Shown here piece after piece: positions 46,491-56,033 of a stretch of DNA of 64,000 nt; within the stretch, counting starts at the first letter, position 1; every line of letters begins with the position of its first letter. The notes under the pieces were generated by a model that was not told where the DNA came from, made no database searches, and saw nothing but the letters and a program-made list of their open reading frames with translations. The translations under genes and the position numbers were made by a program. Origin of the DNA: Bacillus sp. WMMC1349 (GTDB lineage Bacteria > Bacillota > Bacilli > Bacillales > Bacillaceae); NCBI RefSeq assembly GCF_013155385.1, contig NZ_JABJUQ010000007.1, positions 2,214,001 through 2,278,000 of the forward strand, written 5' to 3'.

Positions 46491-48377
46491 TTATTGTTTT
46501 TTACTGCTTTTCTTTAGGCGTTCATTGTCATAAAACCTCAGCAAATCACCATAAATGATTTCGTCAGAGTATGACAACTCCTCCTTTGCTTTTTCAACAT
46601 ATGGTTCACAGCTTGCTTGATCTTTTACAGGCTGACCTGTTGCTTTATCATAACATACACCATCAGTGTACACTCTATTCTTTGTAATAAAGCTACCGTC
46701 ACGCAACACGGTGAACTCTTTTTTATCTTTTGAAAACAAATCATTGCCAAACTGAACCTGGTCACTTGAATGAATACCGAGAAGATTTAATAATGTTGGG
46801 CGAATATCAATCTGTCCACCAACTGTATCAATCGTTTTCGGTTTTTTATCTGTTACTCCTGGAATATGAACCACAAGTGGTACTTTTTGAAGCTGAACCT
46901 CTTCAAATGGTGTAATTTCTTTGCCAAGGAACTGCCCCATTGCTTCATTATGATTTTCCGAAATTCCGTAGTGATCCCCATATAAAACGATCACTGAGTT
47001 TTCATAAAGGCCGTCTTCTTTTAGCTTCTCAATAAAACGTTTAAGTGCCTCATCCTGATAACGGACAGTTGGGAAATATCTGTTTAATGTGCGGCTGTTT
47101 GACTGATATTCATCAATCATTTTATCTTCTTCATCTAGCTCGAATGGAAAATGATTTGTTAGTGTGATCAAACGAGTATAAAACGGTTGAGGCAGATCTT
47201 TCATAAGTGCTGATGTCTGCTCGAAAAATTCTTTATCTTTCAATCCCCAACCTACAGAATTTTCTTCAGTTACGTTATAAGATTGGACATCATAAAATTT
47301 ATCATATTTTAAAGACTGGTACATGATATCTCGGTTCCAGAAACTTTTATTGTTAGCGTGAAAAATAGTGGAATAGTAGCCATGACCTTTCAGTATTTCA
47401 GGCATTGCTGTATATTCGTTTCCTGCATTTGTAAAGAAGACCGCTCCCCTTCCTAAAGGATAGAGAGAGTTATCCACGATAAATTCCGAGTCAGCTGTTT
47501 TCCCTTGACCTGTTTGATGATAAAAATTTTCAAAATAATAACTTTCTTTAATCAAGTCATTCAAGTAAGGTGTGATCTCTTTACCATTCATTTTTTGATT
47601 GACAACAAAGTTTTGGGTTGATTCAAGAGATACAAGGATGACATTGCGTCCTTTAGCAATCCCAGCCAAATCTTGATTGGTATCAGTCTGATTCGCATTC
47701 ACATAATTTTCAATTTCAGTGAGGCTGTTACTATCAGCCAAGGCGCGTTGAGCGGACTGCTTTGATTGAATCAAGCCATCATAGATATGATAGTTGTACA
47801 GACTGATGTTCTTCACTAGTACTTCCCTGTCAAACGATCTCGTCAATAATTGGGGTCTTTCTGTTTCCGATAATCCTAAATTAAAAAAGAACACAGAAAT
47901 TGCAAACAAAAAATAAGCTGCTCGTTCTTTCCTCGTCGCTACAGAACTAGCATGAATTGGCTTTCGTTTATACAACCAAACCAAAATCACAATATCCACG
48001 ATTAAAAGCAAGTCAGTAGGCATAAACAGTGAGTTTATGCTGCTGCCCAAATCGCCCATATTATTTGTTTGGAATAATACAGGGATCGTTAAAAAGTCGT
48101 TATAAAAACGATAGAAGACCATATTGGCCAACAGTACAAATGTCAAAAGGACGCTGGTTCCAATAATGAATCGATTTCTGTTTTTTTCTTTAAAAAACAG
48201 ACCGATTCCGAATATAAACAGCAAAAAGCTTAATGGATTAATGAATAATATAAACTCTTGCATAAAGTTTTCAATTTTAATGTTAAAGCTAGTTTTATAG
48301 ACGACATACGTTTTTAGCCACATAAGCAATGTCGCAATGAACAGAAACGAAACTTTTGAAATAAACGACTTTCGCAT
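46491..48377 (-). CDS. yqgS: Lipoteichoic acid synthase YqgS (LtaS family)
   Basis: Polymerises glycerol phosphate for lipoteichoic acid. Five N-terminal membrane helices (to about residue 175) then an extracellular sulfatase-like domain: metal ligand Glu in VSLESTQNF, catalytic threonine in [10 protein letters not shown] (about 297), and [11 protein letters not shown]. 628 residues. One of several LtaS paralogues in Bacillus; in B. subtilis YqgS is an LtaS-type synthase active around sporulation. Cleavage between the TM and catalytic parts is expected at an ALADS-like site (residue about 212). Confidence 0.92.
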   Translation of the reverse strand: MRKSFISKVSFLFIATLLMWLKTYVVYKTSFNIKIENFMQEFILFINPLSFLLFIFGIGLFFKEKNRNRFIIGTSVLLTFVLLANMVFYRFYNDFLTIPVLFQTNNMGDLGSSINSLFMPTDLLLIVDIVILVWLYKRKPIHASSVATRKERAAYFLFAISVFFFNLGLSETERPQLLTRSFDREVLVKNISLYNYHIYDGLIQSKQSAQRALADSNSLTEIENYVNANQTDTNQDLAGIAKGRNVILVSLESTQNFVVNQKMNGKEITPYLNDLIKESYYFENFYHQTGQGKTADSEFIVDNSLYPLGRGAVFFTNAGNEYTAMPEILKGHGYYSTIFHANNKSFWNRDIMYQSLKYDKFYDVQSYNVTEENSVGWGLKDKEFFEQTSALMKDLPQPFYTRLITLTNHFPFELDEEDKMIDEYQSNSRTLNRYFPTVRYQDEALKRFIEKLKEDGLYENSVIVLYGDHYGISENHNEAMGQFLGKEITPFEEVQLQKVPLVVHIPGVTDKKPKTIDTVGGQIDIRPTLLNLLGIHSSDQVQFGNDLFSKDKKEFTVLRDGSFITKNRVYTDGVCYDKATGQPVKDQASCEPYVEKAKEELSYSDEIIYGDLLRFYDNERLKKSSKKQ

Positions 48378-48531
48378 GCCAAACCTCCCTTATGCAGCAA
48401 GACAAAATTTTTATAATTAACATCCATATATTTCTTATTTTTCAAAAAATGATAAAATAACTACACCATATCTTAACCTGTCTTCACAAAAAAATCAATC
48501 TTTTTTAAAATCTGTTCAAAATTCCCATTTT

Positions 48532-49518
48532 TTATATGTGAAGGTGTTCCGTTTTATCACTTTTACTCTTAAGCCATGCGTTTTTTGCGATCCATGCTCC
48601 ACCGATCACCCCTGCATCATTCCCAAGGGAGGCGATCACAATGTCAACTGCCTCTCCTGCTCGCGGAAATACATGTTTCTCAAAAGATTTTTCCACCTTA
48701 GAACGAAGGAATTCGCCAGCTTTTGAGACCCCTCCGCCGATTAAAATTTTTGAAGGGTTTAACGAACTTGTTAAACCTGCTAAAACTATTCCTAGATAAT
48801 GTGTCACATATTCGACAACTTTGAGTGCTACCAGATCGTTTTGTTCAGCTGCTTTAAAGATATCCCGTGCTGTTAAGGGAGTATTCTTTGCCAAACATGT
48901 TTCACAATCACTAGCTGCAATGGTTTCTTCGGCAATTCTTACGATGCCTGTAGCAGATGCAATTGTTTCAATACAACCGGATCTTCCGCAGTTGCAAGTC
49001 GCTCCTCCTTCAGCAACCGAACAGATGTGACCAATTTCTCCACCAGCTCCGTTTTTCCCGTGTACAACTTCTCCGTTGACAATAATACCGCCACCGACAC
49101 CTGTCCCTAAAGTAACAAGGATCAAATCCTTTGCTCCATTTCCAGCACCTTTCCACATTTCTCCTAAAGCCGCGAGGTTTGCATCATTTTCGATGACAAC
49201 GGGAAGTCCTGTCTCTGCCTCTAGATGCTCTTTCAAAGGATAGTTTTCCCACCCCATATTTGTCGTTTTATAGACAATTCCTGTTTCGGTATCGACTGGT
49301 CCTGGGGCCCCCATGCCGATCCATTTTAAGATTTGTTTCGGTTTGCCAATTTCGTTTAGCTTGCTGTCAATTGCCTTTGCAATACTTGTCGTAACAGTCT
49401 CTCCTGACTTATCCGTCGGTATTTCCCATTTGTGCTTCACTTCTCCACAAGCGCTTACAAAAGCAAGTTTAACGGTTGTTCCTCCAAGATCGATTCCTAC
49501 GAGCCAGTTTTCATTCAT
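48532..49518 (-). CDS. glcK: Glucokinase (ROK family)
   Basis: Phosphorylates glucose with ATP. ROK-family signs: [13 protein letters not shown] at the N-terminus, the catalytic END motif [24 protein letters not shown], and the zinc motif [10 protein letters not shown]. Start ATG 49518 ([13 protein letters not shown]), six bases after GGGGGAC, gives 328 residues. It follows yqgQ with a 14-base gap. Confidence 0.96.
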   Translation of the reverse strand: MNENWLVGIDLGGTTVKLAFVSACGEVKHKWEIPTDKSGETVTTSIAKAIDSKLNEIGKPKQILKWIGMGAPGPVDTETGIVYKTTNMGWENYPLKEHLEAETGLPVVIENDANLAALGEMWKGAGNGAKDLILVTLGTGVGGGIIVNGEVVHGKNGAGGEIGHICSVAEGGATCNCGRSGCIETIASATGIVRIAEETIAASDCETCLAKNTPLTARDIFKAAEQNDLVALKVVEYVTHYLGIVLAGLTSSLNPSKILIGGGVSKAGEFLRSKVEKSFEKHVFPRAGEAVDIVIASLGNDAGVIGGAWIAKNAWLKSKSDKTEHLHI

Positions 49519-49532
49519 CAACAAGTCCCCCA

Positions 49533-49730
49533 TTATTTTCTCTTTATTTTGGTCAATTCATTCTGCAATATCGACATCGAAAGTACCCATTTTTCTTTAT
49601 CAATCAAATTTGAATGATACATTTCCTTTAGTTCGTCCATCATAAACTCGAGTTCAAGCTGACGATCTCCGAAATAGACATAACATCCGAACTGCTTTAA
49701 AAATAACTGAACATCATATGCTGTTTTCAT
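49533..49730 (-). CDS. yqgQ: DUF910 small protein YqgQ
   Basis: 65-residue protein of the DUF910 (YqgQ) family, which forms a three-helix bundle and may bind nucleic acid. The motif [20 protein letters not shown] (20) is diagnostic. I chose the ATG at 49730; an in-frame extension to 49796 is unlikely. It precedes glcK, as in B. subtilis. Confidence 0.85.
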   Translation of the reverse strand: MKTAYDVQLFLKQFGCYVYFGDRQLELEFMMDELKEMYHSNLIDKEKWVLSMSILQNELTKIKRK

Positions 49731-49799
49731 TTCATTCACCATTTCTCTTTCATATCTACCAATATTAAGCGTATTCATAAACCTATCTTTCGTCAAGTA

Positions 49800-49834
49800 G
49801 AAAAAAGCCTGTTTTCAAATTGAAAACAGGCTTT
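49800..49834 (-). terminator. Intrinsic terminator after the SpoVAF-like gene
   Basis: Minus-strand stem AAGCCTGTTTTCA/TGAAAACAGGCTT around ATT, followed by TTTTTT; it lies downstream of the SpoVAF-like gene and upstream of yqgQ. Confidence 0.85.
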
Positions 49835-51287
49835 ATCGGTCTGGATCTTGTGGATTTAAAAATCTAGGCCTTCGGGTTTTGAGCGGCATAGGTGTTCGAA
49901 TAACAACATCGCGAAAAGCCTCGTAGTCAAAAGGTATAAACGGCCATAGATATGGAACATAAAAGGATTTCATTCTGACCAAGTACAAAATCCAACAAAA
50001 TATTCCAATGATAAAACCAGAAGGGCCAAACGCTCCTGTAATAATGAGCAACACAATTCTAGTGATCCGGTTTGCCATGCTCATTTCATAACTTGGTGTC
50101 GCAAATGTACCGATGGCAGCGATCGCCAAGTACAGAACAACCTCATGTGAGAAAAGCCCGACTTGAACGGCTACTTCACCAATCATTAAAGCTGCTACAA
50201 GCCCAAGAGCTGTGGCCAATGATGAGGGGGTGTGAATCGCTGCCATTCTCATCATGTCGACACCTAATTCAATGATGAGAAACTGACCGAGTAAAGGAAT
50301 GACTCCTTTTTTTTCAGGACCTATATATTGAAGTGGTTCAGGAAGTAATTCTGGATGAATAGCCAACAAAAACCATAGTGGCAATAAAAAAAGCGATGCC
50401 ATGACAGATAAAAAGCGTACCATCCTCAAATAAGCTCCTGTAAGAGGTTTATTTCTATATTCTTCAGCATGCTGTAAATGATGCCAAAAAGTTGATGGTG
50501 TAATCATCGCACTTGGAGATCCGTCGACAAAGACGAGAATATGACCTTCTAATAGATGGACTGCCGCAGTGTCAGGTCTTTCTGTATAGCGCACTGTAGG
50601 GTATGGGTTCCAATGTCTTCCGCCAATATACTCTTCCAATGTTTTTTCAGCCATTGTTAACGCATCCGTGTCAATGGCTTTAAGAGACTGTTTTATTTTT
50701 TTTACATTTTCCAAATCAGCAATATCTTCTAAATAACAGACCACAACATCGGTTTTACTTCTTCTGCCGACTTGCAGAAACTCCATTCTTAATGACCTGT
50801 CGCGGACCCTTCTTCTAGTCAATGCTGTATTAAATACAATCGTCTCGACAAACCCATCTCTTGATCCTCTGACAACACGTTCATTATCCGGTTCTTCAGG
50901 ACCTCTGGCAGGATATGTTCTGGCATCAATAATAATGGCATGATCAACCCCGTCGACAAGTAGGATCGTCGGTCCTGCGAGTACCTGATCTGCTGCTTTA
51001 TCCAAATCTCCCTCAGTATTAATTTCAACATATGGAATGTGGGTTTTCATCAGTTTTTCAAGTGGATCATTCTTTAAACTTTCTGGAGGTAGGGTCGCCA
51101 AATATTTTTGTAAAAGGTGCATGATGTCGTCTTTTACAAACCCATCAATAAAATATAACGCCATATCTCTTCCAGCATAGGAGACATCAAGCCTGATCAT
51201 ATCAAAACTCTTACCGACTCCAAGTTTTTCATTTAAATATGCAACATTTTCGGCTAGACATTCTTGAACATTGTGCTTTTTTTCCAT
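49833..51287 (-). CDS. SpoVAF/GerA-type spore germination protein, orphan copy
   Basis: 484-residue GerA-family protein with an N-terminal soluble half (to about 290) and four to five membrane helices after it. The conserved GerA blocks are seen: VVRGSRDGFVETIVFNTALT, RRRVRDRSLRMEF and GPSGFIIGIFCWILYLVRMK. Overall it is closest to SpoVAF, which in B. subtilis sits in the spoVA operon; here it is alone between yqgQ and gluP. Start ATG 51287 follows GGGAGCTTTTATA; a nested hairpin covers that ribosome-binding site. Probably forespore-expressed, but no clear sigma-G promoter was found. Confidence 0.83.
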   Translation of the reverse strand: MEKKHNVQECLAENVAYLNEKLGVGKSFDMIRLDVSYAGRDMALYFIDGFVKDDIMHLLQKYLATLPPESLKNDPLEKLMKTHIPYVEINTEGDLDKAADQVLAGPTILLVDGVDHAIIIDARTYPARGPEEPDNERVVRGSRDGFVETIVFNTALTRRRVRDRSLRMEFLQVGRRSKTDVVVCYLEDIADLENVKKIKQSLKAIDTDALTMAEKTLEEYIGGRHWNPYPTVRYTERPDTAAVHLLEGHILVFVDGSPSAMITPSTFWHHLQHAEEYRNKPLTGAYLRMVRFLSVMASLFLLPLWFLLAIHPELLPEPLQYIGPEKKGVIPLLGQFLIIELGVDMMRMAAIHTPSSLATALGLVAALMIGEVAVQVGLFSHEVVLYLAIAAIGTFATPSYEMSMANRITRIVLLIITGAFGPSGFIIGIFCWILYLVRMKSFYVPYLWPFIPFDYEAFRDVVIRTPMPLKTRRPRFLNPQDPDR

Positions 51288-51290
51288 TAT

Positions 51291-51349
51291 AAAAGCTCCC
51301 ATCAATGAGTCTGTTTCATCAGACCATTTTTTACATCTTGGGAGCTTTT
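51291..51349 (-). promoter_or_regulatory. Nested hairpin over the SpoVAF-like ribosome-binding site
   Basis: In the mRNA, AAAAGCUCCC (51340-51349) can pair perfectly with GGGAGCUUUU (51291-51300), which holds the Shine-Dalgarno; inside, GUCUG and CAGAC (51309-51324) form a second stem. The ATG is three bases after the outer stem. The outer stem ends in UUUUAUAAUG, so it could act as a terminator or as a translation switch. Confidence 0.55.
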
Positions 51350-51501
51350 CATACTCTATAATAGAGACATTCTTTTTTTCTTATTCAATCGATTATAATG
51401 TTCGGCAAAAGACCTAAAATCATATATTGCGAAAAGGACCGTATGAGATGTCCTGAAGTGCTTCTAAACGTTAAGCGCTAAACAGAGGCAGTTTTAGGTT
51501 T

Positions 51502-52683
51502 TTAGAGAGTTTGAGAATGGACTCCCCAGTACAATGCTCCACCGCCTAAAATGATGACTAAAATCCAGCCAAAGATCCGCTTGATTAAGGTTTTCTCCTT
51601 AGGAAGACCGACTGCTAGAGCTGTTAAAAAACCACCGACTAATCCGCCGATATGCCCCGCATTATCAATGTTAGAAATCGTAAAACCTAGCCCAAGGTTT
51701 AGGATGATAATCACAGCAATATTAGTCCCAATCGTTTTTAAGAAAGCCTGCTTATTTGAAAAAGCGAGATACAAAAGAGCTCCGAGACAGCCGAAAATGG
51801 CTCCAGATGCCCCTGCTGAAAGATACGGACTGAACAAAAAGCTCCCAACTGAACCGAAAACCCCTGCTAATATGTAGATCACTAAAAATCGAAATGAACC
51901 AAAGACTCTTTCTGCGGCTGCTCCGACAGATAGCAAAGCAAAAGTGTTAAATAAAAGGTGAATGAAACCGATGTGAAGGACAATTGGAGTTAATAGCCTC
52001 CACCATTCCCCGTCTAAAATCAGAGTATTAACCTTAGCGCCAAAGAGAATCAGTGTTTCAATATTTTGACTGCCTCCCGATATTTCTAAGAGAAGGAACA
52101 TTATGATTTGAAGAATAGCAAAAAACCAGGTGAAAATTGGTTTTCCACTTTGAAAAACAGCAGAATGTCGCTGTCTTTCTTCCTCTTTATTTTTAATTTC
52201 TTCCAACACTTGGGTCTTGATATGCTCTACTTCCTCTTCAGATCGCTCAACAATCTGATCAGTTAATTCACTTAACTTTAAATTTAAGGCAAGGGCCACT
52301 TTATTAAGCTCTTCCTCAACACCAGACTGATCGATAAAAATAGGAACAATGCTAATTCGTTTGTCTTGAATAGGATGGTTGACAACATCTTGCCATTCAT
52401 CAACAGGCGCCTCTTGTGATAAATATATTGTTAATATTGAGAGATTCCGTTGACCAGAGGCAACGCGGATTCGATCCGCTCTTTCAGCCAGAGATTCCAG
52501 ATCAAAAACAAGTGCCTGACGGAAGTCAATGTCTTTTCGATAAATCCGAATCAAATCATAAGGTACATGCCCCTTCGCTTCAAGCCATGTTTCTTCATCA
52601 GAAACAGGCGCTTTTAAAACCTCGAACCCCCTTTTCGATAGAGTTTTGATTAAATTCCAGTACATATAATCAAATGAATACAT
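51502..52683 (-). CDS. gluP: Rhomboid intramembrane protease GluP, form without TPR domain
   Basis: Serine rhomboid protease (YqgP in B. subtilis). N-terminal soluble domain (to about residue 175), then seven membrane helices with the nucleophile in SAGASGAIFGCLG and the catalytic histidine in NAGHIGGLVGG. At 393 residues it stops right after the last helix (GVHSQTL), where the B. subtilis protein (507 residues) goes on with C-terminal TPR repeats. No TPR remnant is readable downstream. SD GGAG seven bases before ATG 52683. Confidence 0.93.
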   Translation of the reverse strand: MYSFDYMYWNLIKTLSKRGFEVLKAPVSDEETWLEAKGHVPYDLIRIYRKDIDFRQALVFDLESLAERADRIRVASGQRNLSILTIYLSQEAPVDEWQDVVNHPIQDKRISIVPIFIDQSGVEEELNKVALALNLKLSELTDQIVERSEEEVEHIKTQVLEEIKNKEEERQRHSAVFQSGKPIFTWFFAILQIIMFLLLEISGGSQNIETLILFGAKVNTLILDGEWWRLLTPIVLHIGFIHLLFNTFALLSVGAAAERVFGSFRFLVIYILAGVFGSVGSFLFSPYLSAGASGAIFGCLGALLYLAFSNKQAFLKTIGTNIAVIIILNLGLGFTISNIDNAGHIGGLVGGFLTALAVGLPKEKTLIKRIFGWILVIILGGGALYWGVHSQTL

Positions 52684-52746
52684 TCCAACGCTCCATTATC
52701 ATTTTTGTTCATTATAACAAGAAATTCACAATTTTGCTTAAAACAG

Positions 52747-52774
52747 ATAAAAAAACCCCGCATTTTACGGGATT
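52747..52774 (-). terminator. Intrinsic terminator after yqgO
   Basis: Minus-strand stem ATCCCGT/ATGCGGGGT-type around AAA, followed by seven T, right at the yqgO stop codon. Confidence 0.75.
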
Positions 52775-52947
52775 TAATAAACAGGTTGGGTAAATTTATT
52801 TCGAAAAAAAGGAATTCTCATGATCCAGTGAATAAAGTAATGGCGAATTCGGTCCTGACCAAGAACAAAATTGAGTACCCGATAACGGTTTTGAAAAAAC
52901 AGGACAATTGTAAGCATTCCTAAAATCAAAAAAGTAAATCTTCTCAT
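52774..52947 (-). CDS. yqgO: Conserved small protein YqgO
   Basis: 57 residues, beginning MRRFTFLILGMLTIVLFFQN and ending FRNKFTQPVY; one membrane helix at 4-18, then a basic, aromatic-rich tail. GGAGGGATGGT precedes the ATG. Same position as B. subtilis yqgO, between gluP and yqgN. Function unknown. Confidence 0.82.
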   Translation of the reverse strand: MRRFTFLILGMLTIVLFFQNRYRVLNFVLGQDRIRHYFIHWIMRIPFFRNKFTQPVY

Positions 52948-52992
52948 ACCATCCCTCCTACCACCTATCGTCTCACATTTTGCATGATTTAT

Positions 52993-53577
52993 TCAGGTTC
53001 GAAAATCAGAGGAGCTATATTTACAAATCAATGTAACGCCTTCCGTAAAAATTTGATCCACCGGAATATCGTGTTTTTCATGGGGAACTTGATCGATCAT
53101 TTGACATTGAAAAGCAAGTGAAGCTGTCTTTTTTCTATAGCTAGATAAATATCTGTCATAATATCCGCCTCCATAGCCAATTCTATAACCATTCCGATCA
53201 AAACAGATGCCAGGAACAAGGATAAAATCAATGTCTTCTTGACTGACCAGTTCGGTTTTATTCATGATGGGTTCTAGTAAACCAAAATAAACAACTTCAA
53301 GTTCGTTTTCATTTTTGAAACAGCGAAAATGCATATCATGCGTCTCAGGAAAACATTTTGGAATACATACGACCTTTCCTTCCTGCCAAGCCCGTTTAAT
53401 AATCGGTTTTGTAGGTATTTCAAGCTTTCTTGAGATGGTAAGGGCGATCACAGATGATTCTTTCCATGCTTTAGATTGAAAAAGTGCCTGGTGAATCGCT
53501 TCTGCTTTTTCTTGAAATTCTTGATCTGTAAGCTGTTCAAGTTTACTTCTCATCGTATTTCTTAAAAAACGCTTCAC
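52993..53577 (-). CDS. yqgN: 5-formyltetrahydrofolate cyclo-ligase
   Basis: ATP-dependent enzyme that returns 5-formyl-THF to the active folate pool as 5,10-methenyl-THF. The diagnostic GYGGGYYDRYLSSY and ILVPGICFDRNGYRIG are present. 194 residues; start ATG 53577 after GGGAGGAAGCG. With FolD and GcvT it is one of three folate one-carbon enzymes in this window. Confidence 0.92.
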   Translation of the reverse strand: MKRFLRNTMRSKLEQLTDQEFQEKAEAIHQALFQSKAWKESSVIALTISRKLEIPTKPIIKRAWQEGKVVCIPKCFPETHDMHFRCFKNENELEVVYFGLLEPIMNKTELVSQEDIDFILVPGICFDRNGYRIGYGGGYYDRYLSSYRKKTASLAFQCQMIDQVPHEKHDIPVDQIFTEGVTLICKYSSSDFRT

Positions 53578-53599
53578 ATCGCTTCCTCCCTTAAAATTG

Positions 53600-53625
53600 A
53601 AAAAACAGCAGGAAGTTCCTGCTGC

Positions 53626-53626
<1 letters not shown>
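53600..53626 (-). terminator. Intrinsic terminator after rpmGA
   Basis: Minus-strand stem GCAGCAGGAAC/TTCCTGCTGT followed by TTTTTT, just after the rpmGA stop. Confidence 0.78.
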
Positions 53627-54097
<471 letters not shown>

Positions 54098-54448
54098 GTG
54101 GAATTTGCTATAATTGCACTGCTTGTCGTCAGCATTGGGCTGATTGCATTCTCATATTTTCAAAGGGAACCGATTAAGGAAGTGGAGCAAGAGTTGGAGA
54201 CGCTTCAGCTGTCAGCAATGCAGGAAATTTATAAACTGAAAAAGAAGATGACAGTGCTTGAGGAAGAACTTCTTGATTCAAACGTTGTGATCCGTAGAAC
54301 GGCTTCAGGGATCAACCAGCATATCGCAAAACAGATTCTTTCCAAATATCAAAACGGGATGTCTGAAGAAGCTATCGCCAAAGCAGAACATGTCTCTATT
54401 GAAGATGTTAAGGCGATTATTAGTGACAATAAGAGGGTGCTTGTATGA
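54098..54448 (+). CDS. yqzD: Membrane-anchored conserved protein YqzD
   Basis: One N-terminal membrane helix (EFAIIALLVVSIGLIAF), then a coiled coil (EVEQELETLQLSAMQEIYKL and on) and a C-terminal HTH-like part (SKYQNGMSEEAIAKAEHVSI). Start GTG at 54098 has AAGGTG at a good distance; a TTG at 54083 would add five residues. 116 residues. Its last four bases overlap the yqzC start. Function unknown. Confidence 0.75.
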   Translation: MEFAIIALLVVSIGLIAFSYFQREPIKEVEQELETLQLSAMQEIYKLKKKMTVLEEELLDSNVVIRRTASGINQHIAKQILSKYQNGMSEEAIAKAEHVSIEDVKAIISDNKRVLV

Positions 54449-54987
54449 ACAGACAAAGTGTACAAGCATTTGCCGGGGGAATGATTTTAGCCACGGGTGT
54501 TCTTGCAGGAGCATTTTACCTGACAGATAACGGAAGTGCCGAATCTAAAGATGCTGAAAAAATAAGTAAGGCCGATGTTAAAACGTATTTAAAAAACAAT
54601 GAACAAATTGCTGTTGAAAAGAATGATTATCAAGAACTTCTGCAATATAAAGAAACAGCATTAAAACATGGTAAAGTCGCCCAAAAAGATAACAATAAAG
54701 CAGAGGACAAAAATAAAGACAATAATAAAGACAAAGATAAGAACAAAGATAAAAAGGAAGATAAAGACAAAAAGAAAAAAGATACAAAATATAAACTCGA
54801 AATTAAGAGCGGGATGAGCCTATCAGAAGTGGCTGATACTCTTGCAAAAGAAAAAGTTGTCTCATCTGCAGATAAATTTGAAAAATACGCAAAAAAATCC
54901 GGGTATGAATCAAAACTTCGTGCCGGTAAGTATGAATTAAAACGTGGGGAAAGTTTCAAAAAAATCGTGGAGACACTATCCAAGTAA
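54445..54987 (+). CDS. yqzC: YceG/MltG-like family membrane protein YqzC
   Basis: Signal-like N-terminal helix (AFAGGMILATGVLAGAFYL), a linker extremely rich in Lys, Asp and Asn (about residues 83-114, many KDK/NKD repeats), and a C-terminal domain with SGMSLSEVADTLAKEKVVSS and SKLRAGKYELKRGESFKKIV typical of the small domain of YceG/MltG proteins. The lytic catalytic domain of MltG is absent. 180 residues. Role unknown; cell-wall binding is plausible. Confidence 0.8.
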   Translation: MNRQSVQAFAGGMILATGVLAGAFYLTDNGSAESKDAEKISKADVKTYLKNNEQIAVEKNDYQELLQYKETALKHGKVAQKDNNKAEDKNKDNNKDKDKNKDKKEDKDKKKKDTKYKLEIKSGMSLSEVADTLAKEKVVSSADKFEKYAKKSGYESKLRAGKYELKRGESFKKIVETLSK

Positions 54988-55021
54988 AAATAACCGTCGG
55001 TCAAACCGGCGGTTTTTATTT
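54987..55021 (+). terminator. Intrinsic terminator after yqzC
   Basis: Stem AAATAACCGTCGGT/ACCGGCGGTTTTTATTT around CAA (one G-T pair), right at the yqzC stop. Confidence 0.82.
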
Positions 55022-55193
55022 AGCCCTAAAAGACACTTGTGGTCTTTATCCTTTACCCCTATAATTTGAGTCTCACTGTACTCAAAAACTATCCTCTGGC
55101 CCGAATTGTATGATCTCTAAATTTGGATGGCGATTGTGGATCATAGGTTTTCATCGCGAACACCACAACCTTCGCATAAACGCTCATTTCCAC

Positions 55194-55231
55194 AATAAAA
55201 ACAGGCTGTGGAACTTCAGCCTGTTTTTATA
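55194..55231 (-). terminator. Intrinsic terminator after pstBB
   Basis: Stem ATAAAAACAGGCTG.AGTTCCACAGCCTGTTTTTAT on the minus strand, T-rich at both ends. The 254-base gap 54988-55241 between the two terminators has no gene. Confidence 0.82.
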
Positions 55232-55241
55232 AGTAGTTATG

Positions 55242-56021
55242 TTATCCAAAACGACCGGTAATATAATCTCTTGTTCGGTAATCATTCGGGTTTGAAAATA
55301 ATGTCACCGTATCCCTGCATTCAATGAGCTCTCCCATTAGAAAGAAAGCTGTTTGATCAGAAATTCTTGAGGCTTGCTGCATATTGTGAGTGACAATCGC
55401 AATCGTATAGTTTTCTTTTAGTTTCAACATCAGTTCTTCTATTTTCAAGGTGGACACGGGATCAAGGGCTGATGTAGGCTCATCCATTAATAAAACATCA
55501 GGGTTTGTGGCAAGCGCCCTTGCAATGCATAATCGCTGCTGCTGGCCTCCAGAAAGACCGAGTGCCTGTGAATGAAGACGGTCTTTCACTTCATCCCACA
55601 ACGCTACATCGATCAATGCTTTTTCAACTCTTTCATTCAGTTCCTGTTTGTTTTTTACGCCATGAATTTTAGGACCGTACGCAACATTATTAAAAATCGA
55701 TTGTGGGAATGGATTCCCTTTTTGAAAAACCATACCGACATTCTTTCTTAATTCAACAAGGTCAGTTGATCTATTCAAAATGTTATTGCCCTTATAGCTA
55801 ATATCACCTGTTATTTTAACGTTTGGCACCATGTTGCTCATCAAATTTAGCGTCTTAATAAAAGTTGACTTCCCACAACCTGATGGACCGATGATCGCAG
55901 TAATCTCACGTTCAGGGATCGATAAATGAATGTTTTTTAATGCATGGTGTTCACCATACCATAAATTCAAATCACGTACTTGATATACATCTTTTGGCTT
56001 TATTGCTGTTACAGCATCCAT
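55242..56021 (-). CDS. pstBB: Phosphate ABC transporter ATP-binding protein PstB (second copy)
   Basis: ATPase of the high-affinity phosphate importer. Walker [15 protein letters not shown], signature [16 protein letters not shown], Walker [14 protein letters not shown]. Start ATG 56021 (MDAVTAIKP) is nine bases after GGAGGG; an ATG two codons upstream touches the ribosome-binding site. 259 residues. It is about 60 per cent like pstBA by eye, a tandem duplication common to Bacillus. Confidence 0.95.
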   Translation of the reverse strand: MDAVTAIKPKDVYQVRDLNLWYGEHHALKNIHLSIPEREITAIIGPSGCGKSTFIKTLNLMSNMVPNVKITGDISYKGNNILNRSTDLVELRKNVGMVFQKGNPFPQSIFNNVAYGPKIHGVKNKQELNERVEKALIDVALWDEVKDRLHSQALGLSGGQQQRLCIARALATNPDVLLMDEPTSALDPVSTLKIEELMLKLKENYTIAIVTHNMQQASRISDQTAFFLMGELIECRDTVTLFSNPNDYRTRDYITGRFG

Positions 56022-56033
56022 GACCATCCCTCC

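Noticed and set aside
51394..51423. CATTATA as a sigma-G -10 for the SpoVAF-like gene.
   Set aside because: The -10 fits, but no GYATR-type -35 stands at 17-18 bases, so the call is too weak.
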